DNA from: Candidatus Woesearchaeota archaeon
Lineage (GTDB): Archaea > Nanobdellota > Nanobdellia > Woesearchaeales > ARS49
Direction: 5' to 3'
Assembly: GCA_016929895.1 (NCBI GenBank)
Contig: JAFGHW010000002.1
Coordinates: 1 to 43,389, forward strand
DNA length: 43,389 nt
Notes under the pieces: generated by a model
Database searches by the model: none
Told to the model about the DNA's origin: nothing
Seen by the model: the letters and a program-made list of their open reading frames with translations, nothing else
In this document: positions 26,416 to 35,997 of the stretch, piece by piece
How the letters are laid out: every line of letters begins with the position of its first letter
Numbering within the stretch: position 1 is the first letter of the stretch
Program-made: the position numbers and the translations under genes

Positions 26416-27941
26416 CCAATCACCTTTTGATTGCGCAAAAACTCCAGATCATGCGAAAATAAACAGCGAATATCCTTAATACCCAGCTTAAACATAGCAA
26501 TGCGATCAATGCCAATTCCCCATGCAATAACACTAATATCTTTACCAGTCAAAGGCTTGACCAGCTCAGGGCGAAAAATTCCTGCGCCGCCAAGCTCAAT
26601 CCAGCCCATCTCTGGATGCCTAGCAAACAATTCCACACTTGGCTCTGTAAACGGGAAATAACCAGGAACAATCTTTACTTCATCAGCGCCTGCAAATTCC
26701 CTGGCAAACATCCTTAATAAACCAAACAAATGACTCAATGTCAATCCTTTCTCAATAACAATGCCTTCAATCTGATAAAAATCAGCATTGTGGGTTGCAT
26801 CAACTACATCTTTTCTAAAACAACGTGTAATACCAAAATACTTTCCAGGAATCTTTAAATCGTCAGAAGCAAGCATACGCGCAGAACATGCAGTTCCCTG
26901 AGACCTTAAAACAAGACGATGTGTTCTTGCAGTATCAAATTCATAATCCCACCCCTTGCTGCCAGTTCCAAAACCATTCTCGTGAGCTGCTTTAACACGC
27001 TTAACCAAAGCCTCGTCCAGCTTTGCTCGCTTAGGCTCTTTAACATACAATGCATCATGAATATCCCTCGCAGAATGAAACTGAGGCATAAACAAAGAAT
27101 CCATATTCCAAAACTCAGACTCAACCAAAGGCCCTGTCATCTCTGAAAACCCTAAAGACAAAAATTTTTTTCTAACATCATCAAGAAAAATCCTATAAGT
27201 CTGTTTTTTCCCAGGCCAAATTTTAGGAACATTAATACTAACATCATAACGCCTAAAAGACTTATTTCTCCATTCGCCTGACCTTAAAAGCTCGGGCCTA
27301 AGAACATCAATCACCTTGTCATCGCCCAACCCCTGGGAAAGAATATCATTGCCCTTGGCCAACAACTTAACATGCTTAAGCTTCTGCATCTCTACCCTGA
27401 TAATATTCTTCCGCTTCTTAAGATTTTGAAGCGCAAACTGTTCTTCAGGCTGTAATGACTTGATATCCAAAGGAAAAACATTTTTTAAAAATTTCTCTTC
27501 TAAAAATTCCTTTTTCAACCACTTTAATCCTTCATCAGTAAGCTTAACCCTCAATTCTTTATTTTTTATTATAACAACCATTGCTTTTTTTCTTAAAATA
27601 CCAAGACAGCTGTTTAATTCATCTTTAGAAAGCTTGGTTATTTTTTCCAAACGCGAAATAGACAACTCCCTTGCCTTCAAGGCATTAACAAATAATCGTT
27701 CAGGCAAACCAGACTTGACATACCTTAAACCATTCTTATCCAGACTGGCAACCTCTTTAAGCTCAGTAGAAATCCTAACAATTTTTTTGTTTTCCAGCCA
27801 CTGCAAGGCGCGCATAACCTCTACTTCTTTCAAACCAGTAGCAGAGACAATCTCCGGCAAAGTCTTGTAAGAACCTAAAACAGGCAAAACCTTACGCTCA
27901 AGCAGATGCAAAGTATCAATAAGTTTTTTTATGTCTGCCAT
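26403..27941 (-). CDS. pheS: Phenylalanyl-tRNA synthetase alpha subunit
   Basis: FLSLGFSEMTGPLVESEFWNMDSLFMPQFHSARDIHDALYV; GWIELGGAGIFRPE. Confidence 0.96.
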   Translation of the reverse strand: MADIKKLIDTLHLLERKVLPVLGSYKTLPEIVSATGLKEVEVMRALQWLENKKIVRISTELKEVASLDKNGLRYVKSGLPERLFVNALKARELSISRLEKITKLSKDELNSCLGILRKKAMVVIIKNKELRVKLTDEGLKWLKKEFLEEKFLKNVFPLDIKSLQPEEQFALQNLKKRKNIIRVEMQKLKHVKLLAKGNDILSQGLGDDKVIDVLRPELLRSGEWRNKSFRRYDVSINVPKIWPGKKQTYRIFLDDVRKKFLSLGFSEMTGPLVESEFWNMDSLFMPQFHSARDIHDALYVKEPKRAKLDEALVKRVKAAHENGFGTGSKGWDYEFDTARTHRLVLRSQGTACSARMLASDDLKIPGKYFGITRCFRKDVVDATHNADFYQIEGIVIEKGLTLSHLFGLLRMFAREFAGADEVKIVPGYFPFTEPSVELFARHPEMGWIELGGAGIFRPELVKPLTGKDISVIAWGIGIDRIAMFKLGIKDIRCLFSHDLEFLRNQKVIGCLQ

Positions 27942-27973
27942 GGTCTAAGCAACTCTTAAAAAAGAAAACAAAA

Positions 27974-28774
27974 TCAAGGCTTTTTCATGGTTTTCCATGC
28001 AGTTTCAAATAAGCTGTCTAAAGCCTTGGCAAAAAAAGGAGTATTCACCCAGATACCAACATCATAAGTTGGATGCACTTCTTTGTCATCTAAAATCATA
28101 AAAACAATCTCTTTGCCGTCAATAACACAAAACCTTGCCTTACCTTCGGCATTACGAACCTCTGCGACAGAAGATATTTCTTTCAAAGCCCGCTTTGTCT
28201 CCTTTGTAAGAGGCGCGGCAATTTTAATTTTAACACCTTTTTTCTTTAGTTTTTCAAACACAGGCTTAAGACCCTCTACTTTTCTCAGAAAACCCTGAGA
28301 AGTTGTCATAATAGTAACAGACTTTGAAGCATTACGTATAGTTCTTTCGAGGTGATTATACAAATTATGACGTCCTTTTAAACTTCCGCTTAAATCAGAC
28401 GGCTCAACAAGATCAATTCCTTGGGTATGCAAAGCATTAAGTTCTCCAAGAACATCATTAGACTTAAGTTCTTCTAAACGCTTGATTTTTTCCTGTGCAT
28501 TTGCGAACATATTTTTCTTAACACGCTCTAGAACTTCCGCAGGAGGAACTGCAATGTACTTAATAGGCTTTCCAAGCTTCATAATAACAAAACCCTTGCG
28601 CTCTAAACTCTCAAGAACATCGTAAGACCTTGAACGAGGAACATTAGCAATATCAGACAATTCACCAGCAGTAGCAACGCCCCTGGACAACAAACCAGTC
28701 CAAATTTTTACTTCATACAAATTCAATGAGAAAAAACGTCTTAGCTTACTCAAAAACTCTTCTTTAACAATCAT
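27974..28774 (-). CDS. TrmB-family transcriptional regulator
   Basis: N-terminal wHTH (LYEVKIWTGLLSRGVATAGELSDIANVPRSRSYDVLESLERKGFV) plus C-terminal effector-like domain. Confidence 0.85.
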   Translation of the reverse strand: MIVKEEFLSKLRRFFSLNLYEVKIWTGLLSRGVATAGELSDIANVPRSRSYDVLESLERKGFVIMKLGKPIKYIAVPPAEVLERVKKNMFANAQEKIKRLEELKSNDVLGELNALHTQGIDLVEPSDLSGSLKGRHNLYNHLERTIRNASKSVTIMTTSQGFLRKVEGLKPVFEKLKKKGVKIKIAAPLTKETKRALKEISSVAEVRNAEGKARFCVIDGKEIVFMILDDKEVHPTYDVGIWVNTPFFAKALDSLFETAWKTMKKP

Positions 28775-28925
28775 ATATACCTCCCCCCTTTTTTTATTAT
28801 TAGGTTGAGGTAAACCAACATTACTATTAAAATGTTACGTTTTTTCGGCACTACCTAAGGGGGACTGTTACCGAGGAGTGGAAATACCTCAAAAAAGCGT
28901 TGTTATTATATAATGCTAAAAGGGT
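28775..28925 (-). promoter_or_regulatory. Promoter and structured 5' leader of the TrmB gene with possible SD-sequestering pairing
   Basis: TATA-like ttatataa (minus strand, about 28905-28915); aaggggga (28857-28864) complementary to the Shine-Dalgarno tract tcccccctt (28782-28790). Confidence 0.4.
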
Positions 28926-28989
28926 TTGATATATAAACATTTATGCAATAAAGAATATATTTCACAAAATATAGAGAAAACACCGACGA

Positions 28990-30045
28990 TTAATAAGAGA
29001 GCTGGAATCTTAACAATCCTGCAATACCCCCGAGGCCTTTTAGTTTCCTGCCGCCTTCATGGTCGCTCATTATTATCACGATTTTGCCTCTGGCGTTATC
29101 AACAGACTTCATTATTTTGTCCAAAATTTCAAATTTATTTTCCTGCCTGTATTTCATTATCAAAGCATCAGTTATCAACAAGGTTTCAACAGCACCTAAT
29201 TCTGCTGCTTTTTGCGTTTCTTTTAAACCATACACTGCTTTTGCATTTTTAGATATTTCTTTAAGCAAGGATTCTACTAAATTTATTTCCTTAGAAACCC
29301 GTTCTAATTTTAATGCTTCTTTTGTTTCATCGCGTTTTAAAACTTCATTAATCGCCGACTCATCAGCTGAAGAACAAGATGCCTGGATAATTTTTTTCTT
29401 CAAATCCTGATTTTTCAAAACTTTAAGCAATTCTTCTTTCCAAAAAGCCGGACTTGCGATAATAATCCTGTCTAAATTATGCCGCCTATCATATTCCTGC
29501 AACTTCTTTATTACAGCCTCATAGAAACTCCCTTTAGGTTTTTCTTCAACAGCTTTTTTAGCAACATCGCCCTTTATTTTTGATAATAACTTATAGCCCA
29601 TTCTAGTCATCAAAGCAAAAAACGCCTCTTCCCTGTCAAAAACACAAATCAAAATTTTAGGAATTTTGGATTGCGAAGCTTCTTTTAAGCGATTAATCTG
29701 GTAAGAAAGCCATTTTGGTTTAATAATAGCCAATCTGGTCCCGATTTCAATATTAAACGAATGATGAGAACCTTTTGAAATATCTTCAGGACCTTCAACA
29801 ATAACACCCAAAACCCTCAAAGAATTAGTTGTCTTTGAAAACTCTATCTTTTCTGCCTTTAATTTCATAAAAACAGGCTTTCGTACAGATTCTTTTTCAG
29901 CAGAACCAACCTTAATCTTTCTAAGAGTCTTTCCACTAACAATATCATCTGGTTCAATCAAAGTACTAAGATACCATAAATCATCATTTGATTCCACAGT
30001 AACTTTAACTTCTCCCTTCTTAATATTAGCAGTAAAAACCTTCAT
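28990..30045 (-). CDS. pelA: Protein pelota homolog (mRNA surveillance/ribosome rescue)
   Basis: NDDLWYLSTLIEPDDIVSGKTLRKIKVG; RLKEAS...; GLGGIAGLLRFQLSY. Confidence 0.95.
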   Translation of the reverse strand: MKVFTANIKKGEVKVTVESNDDLWYLSTLIEPDDIVSGKTLRKIKVGSAEKESVRKPVFMKLKAEKIEFSKTTNSLRVLGVIVEGPEDISKGSHHSFNIEIGTRLAIIKPKWLSYQINRLKEASQSKIPKILICVFDREEAFFALMTRMGYKLLSKIKGDVAKKAVEEKPKGSFYEAVIKKLQEYDRRHNLDRIIIASPAFWKEELLKVLKNQDLKKKIIQASCSSADESAINEVLKRDETKEALKLERVSKEINLVESLLKEISKNAKAVYGLKETQKAAELGAVETLLITDALIMKYRQENKFEILDKIMKSVDNARGKIVIIMSDHEGGRKLKGLGGIAGLLRFQLSY

Positions 30046-30092
30046 ATTATACTTATAAATAGCTGAATATTTTAAAACTTATGATAAAAACA

Positions 30093-30304
30093 GGCTGTGT
30101 TGAAAATCTCGCTATGCTCGGGTTAGCAGCTTCAAATCTTGTCTGTTTTGCAATTAATAGCTGACGTTCTCCGGATGAGCTCTTGCCAACTTCGTTGTCA
30201 AGCCTTCTCGGAGCAAGCTCCTTCAAAGCAACCCTATTGCCAGCCCGCCTCTAGCCTAAACAGGATTTGACTTAATGCTGCTAACCTACATTTTCAACAC
30301 AGCC
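30093..30304. repeat. 212-bp inverted-repeat/hairpin element (MITE-like or structured RNA)
   Basis: Perfect 15-bp terminal IR ggctgtgttgaaaat / attttcaacacagcc, plus internal ggttagcagc / gctgctaacc. Confidence 0.85.
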
Positions 30305-30383
30305 AATAAAAATAACAAAATTTAAATATAGTATATTCTAAAAACACTATATATAGATAATGCTCTAAAAAAGGTGAAAAACA

Positions 30384-31532
30384 ATGAAAAAAAGAGGCCA
30401 AAAAGCAGTTCCGGGCAGTGCAGCAGGCGCACTAGTAGGAATAATAACCCTTCTGATAATATTCTACATAATACTAATCCCCCCTTCTGAAAGACAGAAA
30501 TTATTAGCAGATGAAACATATATTTCTGGAGAACCAGAAAATATAATCCTACAAGAATACATAGGACGGATTTCATCAATAGAAGAAGATTCGCAAAAGC
30601 ATCTTGTGCCAAATATTTATTTAAAAGAAATAACAGAATCAACAATACTTGCACAAGAAAATTCATTCATGATAAAAAAAGGGATAACAACACAATACAA
30701 AACAATAAACTTTGTTCTAGAAGACCCAGAATATGTTGATAATGTTCTAATAAGCTTTAACACACCACAACACACAGGAACACTAAAAGTATTTTTTAAC
30801 AGCTATGCAGTATTTGAAGGACAAATAGACACAGAAAGTCCGCAGCCAATCCACATCAACAAAAACTACTTAGAAAAAAACAATAAAGTAGAACTTCAAG
30901 TACACGGCTTGGGAGTCCCTGCAAAGATTTATGCCTTTGAAAACTTCAGAATAATAGGAGACTTAACAAATGTAAAAAAACAAGAAGCAAGCCATTTAAT
31001 AACAATAACATCCTCGGAATACAACAATCTGGAAAGCGCTTACCTAGATTACATGCCAATATGCAACCAAAAAGATATCGGCGTACTTGAAGTAAGCCTA
31101 AACAACAGGGAATTGGTTTCAGGAATGCCCAACTGCAACAGCCTGGCAAGAACAGATCTATACTCTGATGATTTACAAGAAGGAAGAAATGAAATTTCCT
31201 TCAGGCTTTTGTCTGGAACAATAAACATAGAACAAATACGCTTGAAAACGTTTTTGAAAACAGAACAAGGATGGTCAAGATATTTCTATATAACAGAACA
31301 ACAATATTCAGGCATACAAGACGGCTCTGCAATGCTGGAAATAGAATTTGCAGACGACGGGTATGCAAAAGAAATGCAAATAAGTTTAAACGGAGAAATA
31401 CAAAATATTGACCAAAAAGAACCCTATTTTGTAAGAGACGTGAGTTCAGTTATCAAACAAGGCAATAATTATATCTCTATAAAGCCAGAAAGTGATTTGA
31501 ACATTCTTGAACTAGAAGTGAGAGTAGAATGA
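30384..31532 (+). CDS. Membrane-anchored beta-rich surface protein, unknown
   Basis: N-terminal TM GALVGIITLLIIFYIILIPP; repeated beta-sandwich-like segments; SD aggtga and TATA actatatata upstream. Confidence 0.75.
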   Translation: MKKRGQKAVPGSAAGALVGIITLLIIFYIILIPPSERQKLLADETYISGEPENIILQEYIGRISSIEEDSQKHLVPNIYLKEITESTILAQENSFMIKKGITTQYKTINFVLEDPEYVDNVLISFNTPQHTGTLKVFFNSYAVFEGQIDTESPQPIHINKNYLEKNNKVELQVHGLGVPAKIYAFENFRIIGDLTNVKKQEASHLITITSSEYNNLESAYLDYMPICNQKDIGVLEVSLNNRELVSGMPNCNSLARTDLYSDDLQEGRNEISFRLLSGTINIEQIRLKTFLKTEQGWSRYFYITEQQYSGIQDGSAMLEIEFADDGYAKEMQISLNGEIQNIDQKEPYFVRDVSSVIKQGNNYISIKPESDLNILELEVRVE

Positions 31533-33106
31533 GCCTAAATCTTGGAAGAGAGGATTGGGGATTTCCAGCATTTATGCTTCTTTGCCTTGCGATTCTGATT
31601 CATGTAGTAGATATTGCAGTTAGGTTGAAAGGCGAATCATTTGGTGTTTTACACCCCATAATTTTCTTATATATCCTTATTGCATTATTTGCATCAATAA
31701 TATTCAAAGGTGAAACACTAACAATACTTGATAAACGAATAGGAAGTAATACAGCGGCACACAGATTTGTAAAATACTTAATAGTCTCTTTAATAGCATA
31801 TTGCATACCTTTTGTAAATTATTTATTTGAATATTTTCCTGCAATGACTTCTGCACCGTTCTTAGGAGCATCTATTAAAATATTTGCAAGCGCAATAATA
31901 CTATTTGCACCAGTATGGGTAATATACATAATGTATTTAGAGCCAACAAAAATAACAGCAATAGTCGGGGCTCTTTATCTCGTATTTTGGGTAGTAGTAA
32001 TTTTATTAACACATTGGCAGCCAATAAGCGCACAAGTACAACAAGCAGAAATACCAGGAGTAATGCCCGGAATGACAGTAGGATTCATGCTCGGCAAAAT
32101 GTACACAGGAATAGAATATGTCATGGCAGGAATACCAAGAACAAAAGAATATGTTAGTGAACAAATATCCATACAAATGGAAATTTCAAAAACAGGAATA
32201 GACCCAAGACAAGAAATAAGAACAAAAGCAGGACCAGATGCGCCGCAAATGACTGTGCAAAAAGTTTCAGATAAATATTATACAAACAGCCCAATCGCAT
32301 TATACGCAACATTAAAAGCAACACCATTTGAAGAAACGCTGCCACTGCAAATGACGGTGGGCTGTAAAGCAACAAGCGACATAGAATATGGAACAATATT
32401 CCCTCAAAACACATTTACCATAGAAACAGAAAACATACTAGACGTAGACTGTTTATTCCAGCCAGAACAGCTAGACAAAGGAGTGCATACTATAACATTT
32501 ACAAGCAATTTTAATTACGGCGCCCTGGCATATATTGAAACAGTTTTCATGACAGAAGAAAAACTAACAGAAACGAAAAAAAAGAAACAAGACCCATTAG
32601 CCACTTACCCCGCATTGGCAGGCGAAAACTCCAAAGGTCCTGTAAGCCTAAATATCAACCTGCCAACAGCACCAATAGCTACTAAAGAAAATAAAGAATT
32701 TTCAATAGGAATCACACTTTTTAAAATGGGCAAAGGAAAAATAAAACAAATAAATGACTTATACATATACCTGCCTAAAGGACTAAAAACTGTAAAAGAT
32801 CGCGGACTTTCAGACATCTATGAAGAAACAACATGTTCTGAACTTCCAGAAGAAGAGGCAAGAGTATGCAATCCTGAAGCAGTAGAAGTCTATAAAGTAA
32901 AAAAATCAGAATTATCAAAACAATTATATCAAAATATACTAACAGTAAGAGAATTCAGAATGTACCTAGAAATAGAAGATTATGACTTACTAATGAGTCA
33001 ATCAACAGAAAAACCAGGAAGCTTCCATGCATCACTAAAATACGATTATGAACTAGAACAATCATTAGACATACGCGTAGTTGAGCCACTTGAGGCAAGC
33101 ACATGA
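31529..33106 (+). CDS. Polytopic membrane protein with extracellular beta domains, unknown
   Basis: About five N-terminal hydrophobic segments, then soluble region; ATGA coupling on both sides. Confidence 0.75.
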   Translation: MSLNLGREDWGFPAFMLLCLAILIHVVDIAVRLKGESFGVLHPIIFLYILIALFASIIFKGETLTILDKRIGSNTAAHRFVKYLIVSLIAYCIPFVNYLFEYFPAMTSAPFLGASIKIFASAIILFAPVWVIYIMYLEPTKITAIVGALYLVFWVVVILLTHWQPISAQVQQAEIPGVMPGMTVGFMLGKMYTGIEYVMAGIPRTKEYVSEQISIQMEISKTGIDPRQEIRTKAGPDAPQMTVQKVSDKYYTNSPIALYATLKATPFEETLPLQMTVGCKATSDIEYGTIFPQNTFTIETENILDVDCLFQPEQLDKGVHTITFTSNFNYGALAYIETVFMTEEKLTETKKKKQDPLATYPALAGENSKGPVSLNINLPTAPIATKENKEFSIGITLFKMGKGKIKQINDLYIYLPKGLKTVKDRGLSDIYEETTCSELPEEEARVCNPEAVEVYKVKKSELSKQLYQNILTVREFRMYLEIEDYDLLMSQSTEKPGSFHASLKYDYELEQSLDIRVVEPLEAST

Positions 33107-34014
33107 AAAAAACAATCAGCCTAATATTATTTCTAATCCTAGTAGGATGCACAGGAATAATACCCGGGCAAAGCAAAGAAACAATAAACTTGCCAGATGT
33201 ACATGAAGGAACAACAGCTATTGAAATGGAATACATAAATGGAATGCCTCCTAGCGAGGTGTTTGAAAACCAATTATTTGAAATCGGACTTGAATTGCAC
33301 AATTCTGGAGCAACAGACATACTAAATGGCATATACAATATAGCATTAAATGAACAATATATAACAATGCAAGACGAAAAAATGAATAGATTTAATATCA
33401 AAGGAAAATCAATGTATGAACCATTAGGAGGAAAACAGATAATACAATTAAAAGCAAGAACAGGCCAGCTAGGAGAATTAATAAAAAAACAAAGCACAAC
33501 AATAATCGCAAATGCATGCTATGAATACGCCACATATGCGACAATAATCACCTGCATGGACACAAACCAATTAAAAAAAGAAACAAAAGTATGCACAATC
33601 CAAATGCAAACACCATCAGGCGGGCAAGGAGGGCCTGTAGGAGTAACATCAGTAGAAACAAAAATCCTGCCGCATGAAAATGAGAATCTTGTAAAACCAA
33701 CATACATAATAGAAATACAAAATCTTGGCAAAGGACAAATAATAGACCCGGGTCTTGTCTATGATGCATGCACAGGAAGAAGCATAGGAAAAGAAAACTA
33801 TGACATTGTGCAAGTAAATGCAATGCTATCAAATGATGTATTAAACTGCGAACCAGCAAAACTAAAGCAAAAAGAAAATAAAATCGTATGCGAACTAACA
33901 CAAGGACTTAGTAAAAGCGCAGGCAACTACCAAACACCGCTAATACTAGAGCTTAATTACGGCTACATCCAGACACTGCCCAAAACAATACAAATAAATA
34001 AAAAAGCGTATTAA
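33103..34014 (+). CDS. Surface lipoprotein, paralog 1
   Basis: Lipobox MKKTISLILFLILVGC; GGQGGPVGVTSVE and CYEYATYATIITCMD shared with paralogs. Confidence 0.78.
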   Translation: MKKTISLILFLILVGCTGIIPGQSKETINLPDVHEGTTAIEMEYINGMPPSEVFENQLFEIGLELHNSGATDILNGIYNIALNEQYITMQDEKMNRFNIKGKSMYEPLGGKQIIQLKARTGQLGELIKKQSTTIIANACYEYATYATIITCMDTNQLKKETKVCTIQMQTPSGGQGGPVGVTSVETKILPHENENLVKPTYIIEIQNLGKGQIIDPGLVYDACTGRSIGKENYDIVQVNAMLSNDVLNCEPAKLKQKENKIVCELTQGLSKSAGNYQTPLILELNYGYIQTLPKTIQINKKAY

Positions 34015-34055
34015 AATCCAAAAAGTTTATAATACCACAAAAAAAAGGTTTGAAT

Positions 34056-34988
34056 ATGAAAAAAGAGCTGGCAATACTAATCATGCTTATTCTACTTGTC
34101 TCGTGCACATCAAGCAGGCAGCCAACAAAAGAAACACAACCAGAAAATTATAGATACGGCAACCAAGGACTAAGAATAAGCTTTGTTCAAAACATGCCGC
34201 CGTATCGAGTATTTGACACAGACGAACTAAATACAGTAATAGAAATAGAAAATCTTGGCGCATATACAACAACAGGAATCGCAGACCGCATTTATTTATC
34301 AGGATTTGACCCAGCAATACTAACAGGAATAAAAACAAGCGGAGAACCAATACCTGTATTAGAAGGAAAAGGGCCATACATTAGCAGGGGAGTAACAGAC
34401 CGAATACAAATAAAAGGAACACCTGCAATGCTAAGCGCACAAAACATAGACAAATACCCATTAAAATTATTAGCAACAGCGTGTTATGAATATGAAACAA
34501 TAGCATCAGCCAACATATGCATAGATGCGGACCCATACAAAATAACAACAACAGAAAAAGCATGCACACCACAAACTGTATCAATGTCAGGAGGACAAGG
34601 AGCACCAATAGCAGTAACAAATGTAGGAGTAGAAGCAAGCCCCGGAATAACGCGATTACAAATCGATATAAGCAACACAGGAGGAGGAGAAGTATTCAAG
34701 CCAGGAATAGACACAATGCAAAGATGCAGTCCATACACATCAGGCCTTGGATTTGAAGAAATAGACTATGTCCAAGTATACGACGTGAGTATGCCAGGAT
34801 ATTCAATAATCAACTCCTGCAAACCACTAGACCAAGGGTATCTAAGATTAATAAACGGCAGAGCAACAATGTACTGCAACATAAACACAGCAGGGCAGTC
34901 AGTATATACAACACCAGTAACAATCAAATTAGCATACGGATATAAAAACGTCATATTCAAAGATATTGAAATATTATCAATACAATGA
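34056..34988 (+). CDS. Surface lipoprotein, paralog 2
   Basis: Lipobox MKKELAILIMLILLVSC; GGQGAPIAVTNVGVE and CYEYETIASANICID. Confidence 0.78.
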   Translation: MKKELAILIMLILLVSCTSSRQPTKETQPENYRYGNQGLRISFVQNMPPYRVFDTDELNTVIEIENLGAYTTTGIADRIYLSGFDPAILTGIKTSGEPIPVLEGKGPYISRGVTDRIQIKGTPAMLSAQNIDKYPLKLLATACYEYETIASANICIDADPYKITTTEKACTPQTVSMSGGQGAPIAVTNVGVEASPGITRLQIDISNTGGGEVFKPGIDTMQRCSPYTSGLGFEEIDYVQVYDVSMPGYSIINSCKPLDQGYLRLINGRATMYCNINTAGQSVYTTPVTIKLAYGYKNVIFKDIEILSIQ

Positions 34989-35051
34989 AAATGACAAATT
35001 TTTATATTGTACTTGTCATTTTCAAGCATAGCAACTGTTCACAGTTGCTAT
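34986..35051. repeat. Two tandem perfect intercistronic hairpins
   Basis: tgaaaatgacaa/ttgtcattttca (34986-34997/35013-35024) and atagcaactg-ttca-cagttgctat (35028-35051). Confidence 0.93.
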
Positions 35052-35066
35052 ACAATAGGTGATATC

Positions 35067-35993
35067 ATGAAAAAAATAATTATTTTGGCGATAATATTAA
35101 TCGCACTAGTTGGGTGCCAACAAGACGGACAAACAGTTTCAATAGAAGCACCTTTTATCGGAGGAACACAAGGAATCACATTTGATTTCTCACAATTACG
35201 CACAGAAGTATATGATTCTGGAACAGACCCATTTGATGTCACAATAAAAATAGAAAATAAAGGAGAATCAGACATATTAAAAGACAACATAAAAGTAACT
35301 CTTTCAGGAATAAATCCAGTTGAATTCAGCACAACAGAAAACGACCTTTCAAAAACATCAAAAGAAGACATAATTTCCGCAAAAAAAGACACAATGGGAA
35401 ACATACAAACAGGACCTCCTGTGTTTGTAGACTTTCCTAACCTAGAATACACAGGAAAAATTACAGGAACAACAATAGAATTCCCACTGCGAGCAAACAT
35501 CTGTTACTTATACAATACAAAAGCAATCAGCAAGCTATGCATCAGAAAAAACATATTAACAGCAGGCGAAGGAATATGCAATATAAATGAAGACAAACCA
35601 GTTTATAACTCGGGAGCACCAATACAAATCACAAGAATAACAGAAAGTGCAAGAGCAAAAGACAAAATAGGATTCAGCTTTGAAATACATAATATGGGAA
35701 CAGGAGATGTCTATCAAAGAGGGACAGTATGCGACAAAACAACACGCAAAAACAAAGATAAAATATTTGTGCGCGTAGAAACAAACATGCCAGGAATAAC
35801 ATGCACAGGACTAGAAAACCAAGGAACAAAAGCAGAAGGGTACACAACACTATTTGACGGAGTAAAAACAATCACATGCACACAACCAGCGCCAGGACAA
35901 ATAGACTTTGAACAAGTACTCGGAATAGAAGCGTTTTATGATTATGAAGAATACAAGCAAACAAAGATTTCAGTGAAGACTTCGGGAGAGTAA
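35067..35993 (+). CDS. Surface lipoprotein, paralog 3
   Basis: ATG at 35067 (track ORF begins 35007); lipobox MKKIIILAIILIALVGC; SGAPIQITRI and CYLYNTKAISKLCI. Confidence 0.78.
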   Translation: MKKIIILAIILIALVGCQQDGQTVSIEAPFIGGTQGITFDFSQLRTEVYDSGTDPFDVTIKIENKGESDILKDNIKVTLSGINPVEFSTTENDLSKTSKEDIISAKKDTMGNIQTGPPVFVDFPNLEYTGKITGTTIEFPLRANICYLYNTKAISKLCIRKNILTAGEGICNINEDKPVYNSGAPIQITRITESARAKDKIGFSFEIHNMGTGDVYQRGTVCDKTTRKNKDKIFVRVETNMPGITCTGLENQGTKAEGYTTLFDGVKTITCTQPAPGQIDFEQVLGIEAFYDYEEYKQTKISVKTSGE

Positions 35994-35997
35994 ATTT

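Noticed and set aside
30093-30304. Archaeal SRP RNA, RNase P RNA or tRNA
   Set aside because: No recognisable SRP helix-8 motif, no RNase P conserved core motifs, and no T-arm GGTTCRAATC; kept only as an unclassified inverted-repeat element.
35007-35066. Extended N-terminus of lipoprotein 3 (track ORF starts 35007)
   Set aside because: The extension would run through the intercistronic hairpin; ATG at 35067 has an upstream SD-like aggtgat and gives a proper lipobox signal peptide.
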